The notes beneath the pieces are model-generated. The model ran no database searches. It was not told where the DNA came from and worked only from the letters and a program-made list of their open reading frames with translations. From assembly GCA_963717765.1 (NCBI GenBank), contig CAVQWX010000003.1, positions 124,001 to 188,000 of the forward strand: a stretch of 64,000 nt of DNA, written 5' to 3'. The first letter of the stretch is position 1. The number at the start of each line of letters is the position of its first letter. The translations under genes and the position numbers were made by a program. Positions 9,420-18,958 of this stretch are shown one piece after another. The DNA comes from JACDER01 sp963717765. GTDB lineage: Bacteria; Actinomycetota; Thermoleophilia; Gaiellales; Gaiellaceae.

Positions 9420-10475
9420 CTACACAAGCTCCAGCTGTCGGTGGGCCTGCAGACCCGATACCGCCACGCCCACGAGCCTGAGCGCGCCCGGGCGGTCGTC
9501 CAGGGCGCGGTCCAGGTTTTCCGCTGCGAGCGCACCAATCCGCTCGGCGTCGTCGGTGGCGGCGGGCAGCGTCGTCGAGCGGCTGCGGATGGAGAAGTCG
9601 GGGTAGCGGAGCTTGGTGGTGACGGTGCGCGCGAAGAGGCCGGAGTCGGCGAGGTGTCTCGAGAGGCTGGCGGCCATCCGCTGCAGCTCGGCCTTCAGCC
9701 GTGAGCGGTCGCCGACGTCCTGGTCGAAGGTTTCCTCGTGGCTGATCGAGACGGTCTCGGAGGACGTCTCGAGCGGCCGCGGGTCGATCCCGCGCGCGCG
9801 GTCGTGGAGCAGCGCTCCGACCTTGCCCGGCAGAAGCCGCCGTACGCCGTCCTCGTCCAGGGCGGCGAGCGCACCGACGGTTTCGATCCCGGCTGCGTGG
9901 AGCTTCTCCTCCGCGCGCGGCCCGATACCCGGCAGCCGCCGGATGGGGAACGGTGCGAGGAAGGCCGCCTCCCGTCCGGGCGGCACCACGGTGAGCCCTC
10001 CGGGCTTGCGGCGGTCGCTCGCGACCTTGGCCACGACCTTGCACGTCGCGACTCCGAGGGACGCGGACAGGCTCGTCCGGCCGCGTACGGACGCCTGCAC
10101 GGCCTCGGCGAGTGCCCGCGCGGCCAGGAAGTCGTCGGCGAGCCGTCCGAGGTCGAGATAGCCCTCGTCCATCCCCGTTCGCTCGACGGTGGGAATGACT
10201 TCGCGGATCGACGCCCAGACCGCGTCCGAGTACTCGCGGTACAGGCTCTTGCGCGGCCGCATGAAGACCGCGTGCGGACAGCGGCGCAGCGCCTCGGCGC
10301 AGCTCATGGCGGAGTGGATTCCGAACTGCCGCGCGACATAGTTCGCGGTCGCGACAACGCCGCGCCCGCGGGGATCTCCGCCCACCACCAGCGGCTTGGA
10401 GCGGAGGCTCGGCTCCTCCAGCTCCTCGACCGCGGCGAAGAATGCGTCCAGGTCGAGGTGCGCGAGAATCATCAC
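9420..10475 (-). CDS. dinB: Y-family DNA polymerase IV
   Basis: Translesion DNA polymerase of 351 residues. The fingers/palm motif HLDLDAFFA (catalytic Asp8, residues 6-14) and the second acidic pair in GMDEGYLDL (Asp103, Glu104) are intact, and a helix-hairpin-helix block RLPGIGPRAEEKL follows in the thumb. Glycine after DE replaces the usual Ala. No actinobacterial LexA-type GAAC-N4-GTTC box is visible upstream, and no terminal beta-clamp motif is obvious. It is divergent from a small gene at 10522 and interrupts the purine cluster. Confidence 0.93.
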   Translation of the reverse strand: MMILAHLDLDAFFAAVEELEEPSLRSKPLVVGGDPRGRGVVATANYVARQFGIHSAMSCAEALRRCPHAVFMRPRKSLYREYSDAVWASIREVIPTVERTGMDEGYLDLGRLADDFLAARALAEAVQASVRGRTSLSASLGVATCKVVAKVASDRRKPGGLTVVPPGREAAFLAPFPIRRLPGIGPRAEEKLHAAGIETVGALAALDEDGVRRLLPGKVGALLHDRARGIDPRPLETSSETVSISHEETFDQDVGDRSRLKAELQRMAASLSRHLADSGLFARTVTTKLRYPDFSIRSRSTTLPAATDDAERIGALAAENLDRALDDRPGALRLVGVAVSGLQAHRQLELV

Positions 10476-10521
10476 ACTCTCGTATCACACCCGTGTGCCG
10501 GTGCCCGCTAGCGTGGCTCGC

Positions 10522-10785
10522 ATGACCAATCCGAAGACATCCACTCCCTGGGGCCCGGCTTCCCTGCTCGAAGAGGTGAGCGTCGCGCAGCGGGCGGGCG
10601 ACAAGCGCTTCGCGTCGAGCGTGGAGCTGCTCGAGGCCAACGGAGGCGAGCGCCTCGTGCGCTTCTCCTACTCGACGAGCGGCTCCAAGCGCCGCGGCCC
10701 GGTCACCCTGCGCGCGCGCGACCTCGAACGTCTGAGGGAGGCGCTGGGACAGCACCCGGAGCTCTCCGCGGCGCTCGGCTTTTAG
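10522..10785 (+). CDS. Small conserved-looking hypothetical protein
   Basis: 87-residue soluble protein starting at ATG 10522, 46 bases from the divergent dinB start and ending two bases before the purQ stop codon. It looks like a small beta-sheet followed by an amphipathic helix (RARDLERLREALGQHPEL). No family recognised and no catalytic motif seen. The compact convergent fit with purQ and the normal codon usage support it as a real gene. Confidence 0.6.
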   Translation: MTNPKTSTPWGPASLLEEVSVAQRAGDKRFASSVELLEANGGERLVRFSYSTSGSKRRGPVTLRARDLERLREALGQHPELSAALGF

Positions 10786-10787
10786 GG

Positions 10788-11489
10788 CTACGCCGGGACG
10801 GCAGCGCGTTCGCGAACGGCGTCGAGCATCGACTCGAGTATGAGGGCGCCGTCCGGCGAGCCGAGCAGCGGGTCGACTGCGTGCTCGGGGTGAGGCATGA
10901 GGCCCATCACGTTGCCCCCGCGATTGATGACGCCGGCCACGTCGCGCAGCGAGCCGTTCGGGTTGTCCTCGTAGCGGAGGAGGATCTGGCCGTTCTCCTC
11001 GAGCACGGAGACGAGCTCCTCGTCCGCGTACCAGCAGCCTTCGCCGTGCTTGACGGGGATGACCAGCCGCTGGCCGGAAGCGCAGCGGGAGGTGAAGGCG
11101 GTGTCCGCGCGCTCGACGCGTAGGGGGACGTCGCGGCACACGAAATCCAGCGAGACGTTGCCGCGCAGGATCCCCGGAAGGAGCCCCGCCTCGCAGAGGA
11201 TCTGGAAGCCGTTGCAGATACCGAGCACGAGCCCTCCGCCCGCTGCGAACCGCGCGACGGCCTCCATTGCCGGCGAGAAGCGTGCGAGCGCGCCTGCGCG
11301 CAGGTAGTCGCCGTAGGAGAAGCCTCCGGGTAGCACGACTGCGCCGACGTCCGGCAACTCCTCGTCCGCGTGCCAAACGGGAACGGCCTGCGCGCCGAGG
11401 TTGTTCAAGGCGAGGACGGCGTCCCGGTCGTCCTGCGATCCGGGGAAGGTGATGACGGCAACCCGGGCGGGCCCGATTCTAGGCGTCAT
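10788..11489 (-). CDS. purQ: FGAM synthase glutaminase subunit PurQ
   Basis: Class I glutamine amidotransferase that supplies ammonia to PurL. 233 residues with the complete triad: Cys92 in LGICNGFQIL, His200 and Glu202 in MPHPEH. Family blocks FPGSQDDRD and LPGGFSYGDYLRAGA are present near the N-terminus. Its start overlaps the end of purS by 11 bases, so the two are translationally coupled. The protein needs PurL from the distant purL-purF pair. Confidence 0.95.
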   Translation of the reverse strand: MTPRIGPARVAVITFPGSQDDRDAVLALNNLGAQAVPVWHADEELPDVGAVVLPGGFSYGDYLRAGALARFSPAMEAVARFAAGGGLVLGICNGFQILCEAGLLPGILRGNVSLDFVCRDVPLRVERADTAFTSRCASGQRLVIPVKHGEGCWYADEELVSVLEENGQILLRYEDNPNGSLRDVAGVINRGGNVMGLMPHPEHAVDPLLGSPDGALILESMLDAVRERAAVPA

Positions 11490-11718
11490 GGAGCTCGATC
11501 TCGTAGCTCTCGATCAGCGGGTTGGCAAGGAGCTTGTGGCACATCTCGTCGACGCTCGTCCGCGCCTCGTCCGGGCTGCCCTCGACCTCCAGGTCGATCA
11601 GGCGCCCCACGCGGGCGCCGCTGACCTCGAAGCCGAGCTTGCGCAGCGATCCCTCCACGGCCTCCCCCTGCGGATCGAGGATTCCGGCCTTCGGCCGGAC
11701 GAGGACGGAAACCTTCAC
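11479..11718 (-). CDS. purS: FGAM synthase subunit PurS
   Basis: 79-residue bridging subunit that links PurQ to PurL and helps channel ammonia. It begins MKVSVLVRPKAGILDPQG, the standard PurS opening, and contains the GKxIDLE-type strand as VGRLIDLEVEG. Its start overlaps the end of purC by 4 bases and its end overlaps purQ, placing it in the core of the operon. Confidence 0.93.
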   Translation of the reverse strand: MKVSVLVRPKAGILDPQGEAVEGSLRKLGFEVSGARVGRLIDLEVEGSPDEARTSVDEMCHKLLANPLIESYEIELHDA

Positions 11719-12578
11719 GTGAGCACGGCCTGCGGGTCGGCCGCGTACGACGAGAAGGGGATGCCGGTCAGCCGCTCGAATGCCTCGAGGTAGCGGCGGC
11801 GCGTGCCGGTGACCACCTTGTCCGGGAGCTCGGGGCCGGGATCCGTCTTGTCCCAGCCGAGGGACTCGGCGTAGTCGCGCACGTACTGCTTGTCGAATGA
11901 CGGCTGACCGCGGCCGGACTGGAAGCCCTGGGCCGGCCAGAAGCGAGACGAGTCGGGCGTGAACACCTCGTCCCCCAGCACGACCTGTCCGCCGTCGTCC
12001 AGCCCGAATTCGAGCTTCGTGTCCGCCAGGATGATCCCGCGCTGCGTCGCGTAGTCCGAGACGAAGCGGTAGAGGCGGATCGACGCGTCCTTCAGCTCCT
12101 CGAACCGCTCCTCACCCACCAGCGCGACAGCTCCCTCGCGGTCGAGCGGCTCGTCGTGGCCGGTGTGCGCCTTCGTCGTCGGCGTGAAGATCGGCTCGGG
12201 GAGCTTCTCCGACTCTTTGAGGCCCTCGGGAAGCTGGATGCCGCAGACCTGTCCCGTCGCCTTGTAGTCCTTCCAGCCCGAGCCGGTGATGTAGCCACGC
12301 ACGACGCATTCGATCGGGAGCATCTCGAGCTTGCGGCACTCGGTCGAGCGTCCGTCGTCACGGAGCGCAAGCAGGTGGTTGGGGACGATGTCCTCCGTCC
12401 GCGCGAACCAGAAGCCGGAGAGTCCCGTGAGCACCCGGCCCTTGTCCGGGATCTCGGTCGGGAGGACGACGTCGAACACCGAGATGCGGTCGCTCGCCAC
12501 GAGCAGCAGGCGTTCGTCATCGAGGGCGAACAGCTCGCGGACCTTGCCGCTTCCAACGTGGAGCGTTGCTTCAGACAT
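11715..12578 (-). CDS. purC: SAICAR synthetase
   Basis: Joins CAIR and aspartate with ATP. 287 residues from the chosen ATG at 12578, which follows an AAGGAGG-like site and overlaps the last 8 bases of purB; an in-frame start 30 bases upstream lies inside purB and has no ribosome site. Recognisable blocks are GSGKVRELF (phosphate loop), PIECVVRGYITGSGWK and DTKLEFGLD, and the C-terminus keeps SFDKQYVRDY. This is the longer PurC form. Confidence 0.94.
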   Translation of the reverse strand: MSEATLHVGSGKVRELFALDDERLLLVASDRISVFDVVLPTEIPDKGRVLTGLSGFWFARTEDIVPNHLLALRDDGRSTECRKLEMLPIECVVRGYITGSGWKDYKATGQVCGIQLPEGLKESEKLPEPIFTPTTKAHTGHDEPLDREGAVALVGEERFEELKDASIRLYRFVSDYATQRGIILADTKLEFGLDDGGQVVLGDEVFTPDSSRFWPAQGFQSGRGQPSFDKQYVRDYAESLGWDKTDPGPELPDKVVTGTRRRYLEAFERLTGIPFSSYAADPQAVLT

Positions 12579-13887
12579 GTACGGGCGCCTCCTTTGGCTC
12601 GAGGTCACGGAGCCGCTCGAAGACGGCGTCCACGTGACGGACGGTGGAATCGAGGTCGATGACCGCGTCGAGGTCGACGCGGCCGGAGATGGTGCTGTCG
12701 GAGCGGACGAGCTCCTCGAAGTTCTGCTCCTCCTCCCAGGCGCGCATGGCGTGACCCTGGACGAGTCGGTACGCCTCGTCGCGCGCCAAGCCCGACTCGA
12801 TCAGCGCAACCAGCAGCTGGTGGCTGAAGACGAGGCCGTGGCTCGCCTCGAGGTTGCGGCGCATGCGCTCGGGATAGACGACGAGCCCCTCGACGATCCA
12901 GCAGAAACGGTCGAGCATGTAGTCGAGAGCGAGGAACGCGTCCGGAATGACCACTCGCTCGGCGGAGGACTGGGAGATGTCGCGCTCGTGCCAGAGCGGG
13001 ACGTTCTCGAATCCGACGACGGCGGTGGCCCGAACGACGCGGGCGAGCCCGCAGATCCGCTCGGCGACCTTGGGGTTCCGCTTGTGGGGCATCGCAGACG
13101 AGCCTTTCATCCCCTTGCCGAACGGCTCCTCCACCTCGCGGACCTCGGTGCGGGCCAGGTGGCGGATCTCGAGCGCGAAGCGCTCGAGTGACGTGGCGGC
13201 CAGCGCGAGCGCGGCAAGCAGGGCCGCATGGCGGTCGCGGGCGATCACCTGGGTCGAGAGCGGATCGGGCTCGAGGCCGAGCTGCTCGCAGGCGATGCGC
13301 TCCACCTCCGGCTCGAGCTGGGCATAGGTGCCGACCGTGCCGGACAGCTGCCCGACGCGGGTCTCGTCCAGCGCCCGCGAGAGCCGCGCGCGCGCGCGAT
13401 CGAGCTCGAAGGCCCAGCCGGCGAGCTTCCATCCAAAGGTGATCGGCTCGGCGTGGATCCCGTGCGAGCGGCCGATCATGACCGTGCGCCGGTGCTCGTG
13501 GGCGCGCTTCAGGACGGCGGCGAGCGCCCGGTCGAGCCCTTCTCGGATCAATGCGCCGGCGTCCTGGATCTGCAGCGCGAGGCCGGTGTCGACGACGTCC
13601 GAGGACGTGAGCCCGAAGTGCACCCACCGTCCCTCCGGGCCGAGCTGCTCGGCCACCGCGTCGACGAAGGCGGCTGTGTCGTGGTCGGTGATCTTCTCTA
13701 TTTCGGCCACGCGCTCGGGCGTGGGCACGGTGACGTCCCGGCGGATCGCGCGCACGTCGTCCTCGGGGATCTGGCCGATGCGGGCCCAGCCCTCGAGCGC
13801 CGCGAGCTCGACGTCGAGCCAGCGCTGGAGCTTGCTTTCCTCCGACCAGATCCTCGCCATGGCCGGTCGGGAGTAGCGAGGAATCAC
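12571..13887 (-). CDS. purB: Adenylosuccinate lyase
   Basis: Acts twice in purine synthesis: SAICAR to AICAR and adenylosuccinate to AMP. 438 residues with the fumarase-superfamily signature SSAMPHKRNP at 263-272, the catalytic-site segments LTSSDVVDT near 93 and GRSHGIHAEP at 139-148. It starts the purBCSQ run and overlaps purC by 8 bases. The ATG at 13887 has no close competitor, although a second Met at residue 10 is possible. Confidence 0.95.
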   Translation of the reverse strand: MIPRYSRPAMARIWSEESKLQRWLDVELAALEGWARIGQIPEDDVRAIRRDVTVPTPERVAEIEKITDHDTAAFVDAVAEQLGPEGRWVHFGLTSSDVVDTGLALQIQDAGALIREGLDRALAAVLKRAHEHRRTVMIGRSHGIHAEPITFGWKLAGWAFELDRARARLSRALDETRVGQLSGTVGTYAQLEPEVERIACEQLGLEPDPLSTQVIARDRHAALLAALALAATSLERFALEIRHLARTEVREVEEPFGKGMKGSSAMPHKRNPKVAERICGLARVVRATAVVGFENVPLWHERDISQSSAERVVIPDAFLALDYMLDRFCWIVEGLVVYPERMRRNLEASHGLVFSHQLLVALIESGLARDEAYRLVQGHAMRAWEEEQNFEELVRSDSTISGRVDLDAVIDLDSTVRHVDAVFERLRDLEPKEAPVHV

Positions 13888-13932
13888 GGGACCGATTCTA
13901 GATTCAGGACCTGCCGCCGCGGGTAGAGGCTA

Positions 13933-14100
13933 GTGGTGGCGAAAGTCGAGGAGAAAATCCAGCACGAGGTCGAGGAGGTCGCCGAGGGGCGGGACGAGTT
14001 CACGCCGTTCAAGGCGCTGTTCGGGGTGTGGCTGATCGTCGCCGTCGTCGCGGGGTTCCTGATCGTGGTCGGCGTCCTCATCTGGGCGCTGGTGAGCTAG
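13933..14100 (+). CDS. Small single-span membrane protein
   Basis: A 55-residue reading frame on the strand opposite to the purine genes, starting at GTG 13933 (or the adjacent GTG 13936) and ending at TAG 14098-14100. The N-terminal half is a charged amphipathic helix (KVEEKIQHEVEEVAEGRDEF); the C-terminal half is one long hydrophobic segment of about 24 residues, so a tail-anchored inner-membrane protein is likely. It starts 46 bases from the divergent purB start and its stop overlaps that of the M20 peptidase by 4 bases. No family is recognised and the ribosome site is weak. Confidence 0.55.
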   Translation: MVAKVEEKIQHEVEEVAEGRDEFTPFKALFGVWLIVAVVAGFLIVVGVLIWALVS

Positions 14101-15188
14101 CCACAGAAGTCCCGCGCGACTGACAGCAACACCTCGGCGCAGCGCTCGACCGAGGCCACGTCGACCCACTCGACCGCGGCGTGCGCGCCCTCGCCGTGCG
14201 GGCCGAAGACGACGGTGGGGACGCCCGACGCGGCGACGAGCGCCGCATCCGTCCAGAAAGGAACGCCGATCAGGTCGGTGCCCGCGTGACCGTGGACGAG
14301 CTGGACGATCTCTTCCTCCTCGGCCACCTCGAACGGCCGGCGCGAGACGCCGAGCCTGTGCGCGGAGTCCCCTGCGATCGCCACCAGCTCGCGCTCGACG
14401 TCTTCGAGCGAGTCGTCCGGAAGCGTGCGCCGCTCGCCTGTGAGCAGGCAACGCTCCGGATAGCTGGAGAACTCCTGCCCGCCGACGATCAGCGAGGCGT
14501 GGACGGAGCCGCTGCCGAGCAGCCGGTGCGTCGGGCTCGCGAGCAGACGCGAAGCCAGCTCGTCCAGCCGCGTGAGGACGGGCGCCATGCGTACGATCGC
14601 GTCCTCGCCGAGGTCGGGCCGGGAGCCGTGCGCGGCGCGGCCGCGCGTCTCGATCTCGAAGCCGGCGAAGCCCTTGTGCGCGATCGCGACGTCGAGCTCG
14701 GTCGGCTCGGCCACCACGGCGGCGTCGAACCGGCGCCCCGACGCGACGAGCGACTCGGTGCCGATGCTCGCGACCTCCTCGTCCGCGACCGCCGCGACGA
14801 CCACGTCGCCGCGCAACGCCAGCCGCTTCGCCTCGGCCGCGACCACCAGGATCGCGGCCAGGCTCCCCTTCATGTCGTACGAGCCGCGGCCGTACAGGCG
14901 CCCGTCCTCGACGCGGGCGTCGAACGGCGCCTCCATCGTGTCGACGCCGACGGTGTCCATGTGCGCGTTCAGCAGGAGGGCCCGCCCGCCGCCGGACCCG
15001 CGCGCGGTCGCGATCACGTTCGGCCGGCCGGGCGCCGCTTCCTCGACCTCGACGTCAAGCCCGGCGCGCTCCGCCCACTCGGCGACGTAGCCCGCGAGCT
15101 CGGCCTCTCCGGCTGCGCCGGGAATCAGATCCGGGTTGATGGAGTCGATCTCGACGAGCCCTTTGACGAGCTCGACGAGATCGCTCAT
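14097..15188 (-). CDS. M20-family metallohydrolase (ArgE/DapE-like)
   Basis: 363-residue dizinc amidohydrolase of the acetylornithine deacetylase/succinyl-diaminopimelate desuccinylase group. Zinc ligands and catalytic residues are visible: HMDTV (His76, Asp78), GRGSYDMKG (Asp105) and ADEE (Glu137/138), then the lid domain EPTELDVAIAHKG. Its start overlaps the purE stop by 4 bases, so it is expressed with the purine genes although its substrate is unlikely to be a purine. Arginine or lysine pathway use, or peptide turnover, cannot be separated by sequence alone. Confidence 0.85.
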   Translation of the reverse strand: MSDLVELVKGLVEIDSINPDLIPGAAGEAELAGYVAEWAERAGLDVEVEEAAPGRPNVIATARGSGGGRALLLNAHMDTVGVDTMEAPFDARVEDGRLYGRGSYDMKGSLAAILVVAAEAKRLALRGDVVVAAVADEEVASIGTESLVASGRRFDAAVVAEPTELDVAIAHKGFAGFEIETRGRAAHGSRPDLGEDAIVRMAPVLTRLDELASRLLASPTHRLLGSGSVHASLIVGGQEFSSYPERCLLTGERRTLPDDSLEDVERELVAIAGDSAHRLGVSRRPFEVAEEEEIVQLVHGHAGTDLIGVPFWTDAALVAASGVPTVVFGPHGEGAHAAVEWVDVASVERCAEVLLSVARDFCG

Positions 15189-15584
15189 GCCGCGAGAATC
15201 CGTGCCGCGAGCGCGGCCGCGTTCTTTGCGTTGTCGACACCGACGCAGGCGACGGGGACGCCGGGAGGCATCTGCACGATCGAGAGGAGCGCGTCGAGCC
15301 CGTCGAGAAGGCTCTTGGACGAGCGCAGCGGCACACCGATGACCGGCAGGTCCGTGTGCGCGGCCGCGACGCCCGGCAGCGCGGCGGCAAGCCCGGCGCC
15401 GGCGATGATCACCCGCACGCCCCTGTCGCGTGCGCCGCGGCAGTACTCGGCGACCGCGTCCGGCGTCCGGTGCGCCGAGCGGACTTCGAGCTCGGTCGCG
15501 ATCCCGCGCGACTCGAGCTCGTCCAGCGCGGGCTTCATCCTCTCGATGTCCGATTCCGATCCGACCAAGATCCCTACGACAGCA

Positions 15585-15592
<8 letters not shown>
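15185..15592 (-). CDS. purE: N5-carboxyaminoimidazole ribonucleotide mutase
   Basis: Converts N5-CAIR to CAIR. The class I PurE blocks are present: GSESDIERM near residue 11, VRSAHRTPDAV near 38 and AGAGLAAALPG near 65. The last is slightly divergent from the usual GxAAHLPG, with Ala in place of His. At 135 residues it is shorter than the typical 160. It overlaps purD by 8 bases. No purK is present in the window, although class I PurE needs N5-CAIR from PurK, so purK must be elsewhere. Confidence 0.92.
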
Positions 15593-16796
<1,204 letters not shown>

Positions 16797-16849
16797 GCGC
16801 CTGACTCTAACGTGGTTTGAGCGGCCGTCCTTTCGCGCATAGATGCCCC

Positions 16850-17185
16850 ATGGTCATGGAGACACCCGACCCCGGTCTGGACCGCCACGAGTGGGAAAGC
16901 GAGCTTGCTTCGCTCGAGGACGGTCTGCGCGATTCGCCGGCCGACGCGCTGCCCGAGCTGGCGGATCTCGTCGGACGGATGCTCCAGGAGCGCGGCTTCG
17001 ACCTCGACGACCCAGTCGCCCGCGAGGGAGAGGAGCGCGAGGTCGTGGCGCAGTTCCAGGCCTCGCGCGCGGTGGCGGACAGGGTGGACAGGGACGAGGA
17101 CGTCGACCCCGGCGACGTTGCCGACGCGATCAACGGGCTGCGCGAGCTCTTCGACTCCGTGATCGCCGAGCGCGAGTCGCCCTAG
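16850..17185 (+). CDS. Acidic hypothetical protein
   Basis: 111 residues from ATG 16850 (an ATG six bases later is equally possible). It is strongly acidic and helical, with repeated Glu/Asp-rich segments (ESELASLEDGLRDSPADALP and later VADRVDRDEDVDPGDVADAI), and has no Cys, signal or membrane segment. No family recognised. Its TAG stop codon is inside the left arm of the long hairpin that follows, so that structure is the 3' end of its transcript unless the RNA has its own promoter. Confidence 0.6.
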   Translation: MVMETPDPGLDRHEWESELASLEDGLRDSPADALPELADLVGRMLQERGFDLDDPVAREGEEREVVAQFQASRAVADRVDRDEDVDPGDVADAINGLRELFDSVIAERESP

Positions 17186-17350
17186 TGGTTTGGCCGGTAA
17201 CGTTGCCCGGTTCCTGGGCCGCGAGCACCAAGCCAGGCAAGGACGCAGGGAGCGGGCGGGCTGGTTAGCCCGTCCGCGACCGAGGACGCCGCATGGCGCA
17301 GCGTGATCGTGGGCCAGGGGCCAGGCGGACGTTGCCGGTCAGACCACTAG
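17182..17350 (+). ncRNA. Candidate structured RNA: long imperfect hairpin
   Basis: The entire convergent gap between the 111-residue gene and purA folds into one rod. 17182-17203 pairs with 17329-17350 over 22 contiguous pairs, 19 Watson-Crick and three G-U. 17205-17220 then pairs with 17311-17326, 14 of 16 positions including two more G-U. The apex holds an 11-bp hairpin (17252-17262 with 17267-17277, GGTT loop) and a 4-bp one (17287-17298). All wobble pairs work only on the plus-strand RNA; the minus strand would have A-C mismatches. The rod shape recalls 6S RNA, but a MITE-like palindrome or long terminator is not excluded. Confidence 0.55.
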
Positions 17351-17351
17351 C

Positions 17352-18647
17352 TCAGCTGGCGACTGCTTCCACGTCGCGCGCGGACAGCACGCGTGCCCGC
17401 TCCGCACCGGTCCCGATCAGCGAGACCTCGACAGCGAGCTGCTCCTCGACGAACGCGACGTATTCGCGCGCGGCACCGGGCAGGTCGGCGAGGCTCGCAA
17501 CTCCGTCGAGCGGCTCCTGCCAGCCCGGCAGCGTCTCGTACACCGGCCGGCAGTGGTGGAAGTCGCTCTGGTGCGCCGGGAACTCCTCGGTCTCGGTGCC
17601 GTCCGGGAGCAGGTAGCGCACGCAGACGGGCAGCGCGGAGAAGGCGGAGAGGACGTCGAGTTTCGTGAGGGCCAGCGACGTGATGCCGTTCAGGCGGACG
17701 GCGTAGCGCAGCCCGACCAGGTCGAGCCAGCCGCAGCGGCGGGTCCGGCCCGTGACGGTGCCGACCTCGCCGCCGAGCTCCTGGAGCCTGTCCTGGTCAG
17801 GCCCTTCGATCTCCGTCGGGAACGGCCCCGCGCCGACGCGGGTCACATAGGCCTTCGCAACGCCGATGACCGAGTCGATGCGCGTCGGTCCGATGCCCGT
17901 CCCCACGGCAGCACCGCCCGCGACAGTTGGGGACGAGGTGACGAACGGATACGTGCCGTGATCGAGGTCGAGCAGCGTGCCGTGAGCCCCGTCGAAGATG
18001 ACGCGCTTGCCGTCCTTCAGCGCTCGGTCGACTATCAGCGACGTGTCGGCGATCATCGGGCGCAGCCGCTCGGCGTAGCCCTCGTAGCGCTCGAGCACGC
18101 CTGCCAGCTCGAGTGGCTCCGTACCGTAGACACGCTCGAGCCAGATGTTCTTCTCTGCGAGTGCGACCTCGATCTTCTGCGTGAGGATCTTCGGGTCGAG
18201 CAGGTCCTGGACGCGGATCCCGAGCCGGTACGCCTTGTCCGCGTACGTCGGGCCGATCCCGCGGTGGGTTGTCCCGATCTTCAGCTTCCCCAGGCGGCGT
18301 TCACCCGCCTGGTCGATGAGCGGATGCCACGGCATGACCAGGTGCGCGTTCCCCGAGAGCCGGACGAGCTCGGTGGAGACGCCACGCGACTCGAGGTCGT
18401 TCAGCTCGTCGATCATGACCTGCGGGTCGACCACGCAGCCGGCGCCGATGATGCACTCCTTGCCGCGGATGATCCCGGATGGAATGTGCTTGAGCTTGTA
18501 GGTCTCGCCGTCGGCCACGATGGTGTGGCCGGCGTTGGGACCGCCGTTGTAGCGGCAGACGAGGTCGGAGTGCTGCGCCAGCAGGTCGACGATCTTCCCC
18601 TTCCCTTCGTCGCCCCACTGCGCGCCGACGATCACGGTCGCAGGCAC
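17352..18647 (-). CDS. purA: Adenylosuccinate synthetase
   Basis: GTP-dependent conversion of IMP and aspartate to adenylosuccinate. 431 residues with the phosphate loop GAQWGDEGKGK (residues 8-18), NAGHTIV with catalytic His near 41, GTTHRGIGPTYADKAYR and the GTP-base motif TKLDVLS near 330. Its stop lies two bases beyond the right arm of the long hairpin. It is transcribed in the same direction as the dnaB block, about 90 bases after the small Cys/His gene. Confidence 0.96.
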   Translation of the reverse strand: MPATVIVGAQWGDEGKGKIVDLLAQHSDLVCRYNGGPNAGHTIVADGETYKLKHIPSGIIRGKECIIGAGCVVDPQVMIDELNDLESRGVSTELVRLSGNAHLVMPWHPLIDQAGERRLGKLKIGTTHRGIGPTYADKAYRLGIRVQDLLDPKILTQKIEVALAEKNIWLERVYGTEPLELAGVLERYEGYAERLRPMIADTSLIVDRALKDGKRVIFDGAHGTLLDLDHGTYPFVTSSPTVAGGAAVGTGIGPTRIDSVIGVAKAYVTRVGAGPFPTEIEGPDQDRLQELGGEVGTVTGRTRRCGWLDLVGLRYAVRLNGITSLALTKLDVLSAFSALPVCVRYLLPDGTETEEFPAHQSDFHHCRPVYETLPGWQEPLDGVASLADLPGAAREYVAFVEEQLAVEVSLIGTGAERARVLSARDVEAVAS

Positions 18648-18739
18648 GTTCTGCAGTGTGCCTTACGCGGCGGCCGCTCGGGTTCCCTTCGGCTGATTCA
18701 TCGACACAAGGTTCCGGCCGGAGGGGGCCCGAACGGCCG

Positions 18740-18958
18740 TCACGCTGCAGTGCGGCCAACGCGGCGCACGGAGATGCGGTGGCCGCGGTGGCAGCGCGTG
18801 AAGCCGACGTCGGCCTCGCTGCGCAAGTGTCCCTCGACCTTCGCCGCGCGGTAGGCATAGGCTCCGACCTGCGGCTCCGGCGACGAGAGGCATTCCTCGC
18901 AGAGACAGGTGAAGCTGGTCACTCCGGCGCGCACCCAGATGACCTGCCGGTCGTTCAC
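18740..18958 (-). CDS. Small Cys/His protein coupled to dnaB
   Basis: 72 residues from a GTG at 18958 that overlaps the dnaB stop codon (GTGA), implying translational coupling. It carries a CLCEEC pair and a later TRCHRGHR cluster, which together could make one zinc site; the opening VIWVRAGVTSF looks like a beta strand. I do not recognise the family. A small zinc-ribbon regulator or accessory protein is plausible. The position directly after dnaB, and before purA, argues for a real gene. Confidence 0.6.
   Translation of the reverse strand: MNDRQVIWVRAGVTSFTCLCEECLSSPEPQVGAYAYRAAKVEGHLRSEADVGFTRCHRGHRISVRRVGRTAA

Noticed and set aside
9163..11376. 737-residue minus-strand frame through dinB and purQ
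   Set aside because: Out-of-frame shadow of dinB and purQ, extremely Arg-rich; both real genes occupy other frames with intact motifs.
13884..14081. 65-residue minus-strand frame
   Set aside because: Lies on the opposite strand to the better supported 55-residue membrane protein and reads as a Ser/Thr-rich shadow.
17341..17370. CTAGCTCAGCTGG resembling a tRNA D-arm start
   Set aside because: It is the C-terminal coding end of purA joined to the right arm of the long hairpin; no anticodon or T-arm follows.
17352..18647. Long plus-strand frame opposite purA
   Set aside because: Antisense shadow; purA is motif-complete on the minus strand.
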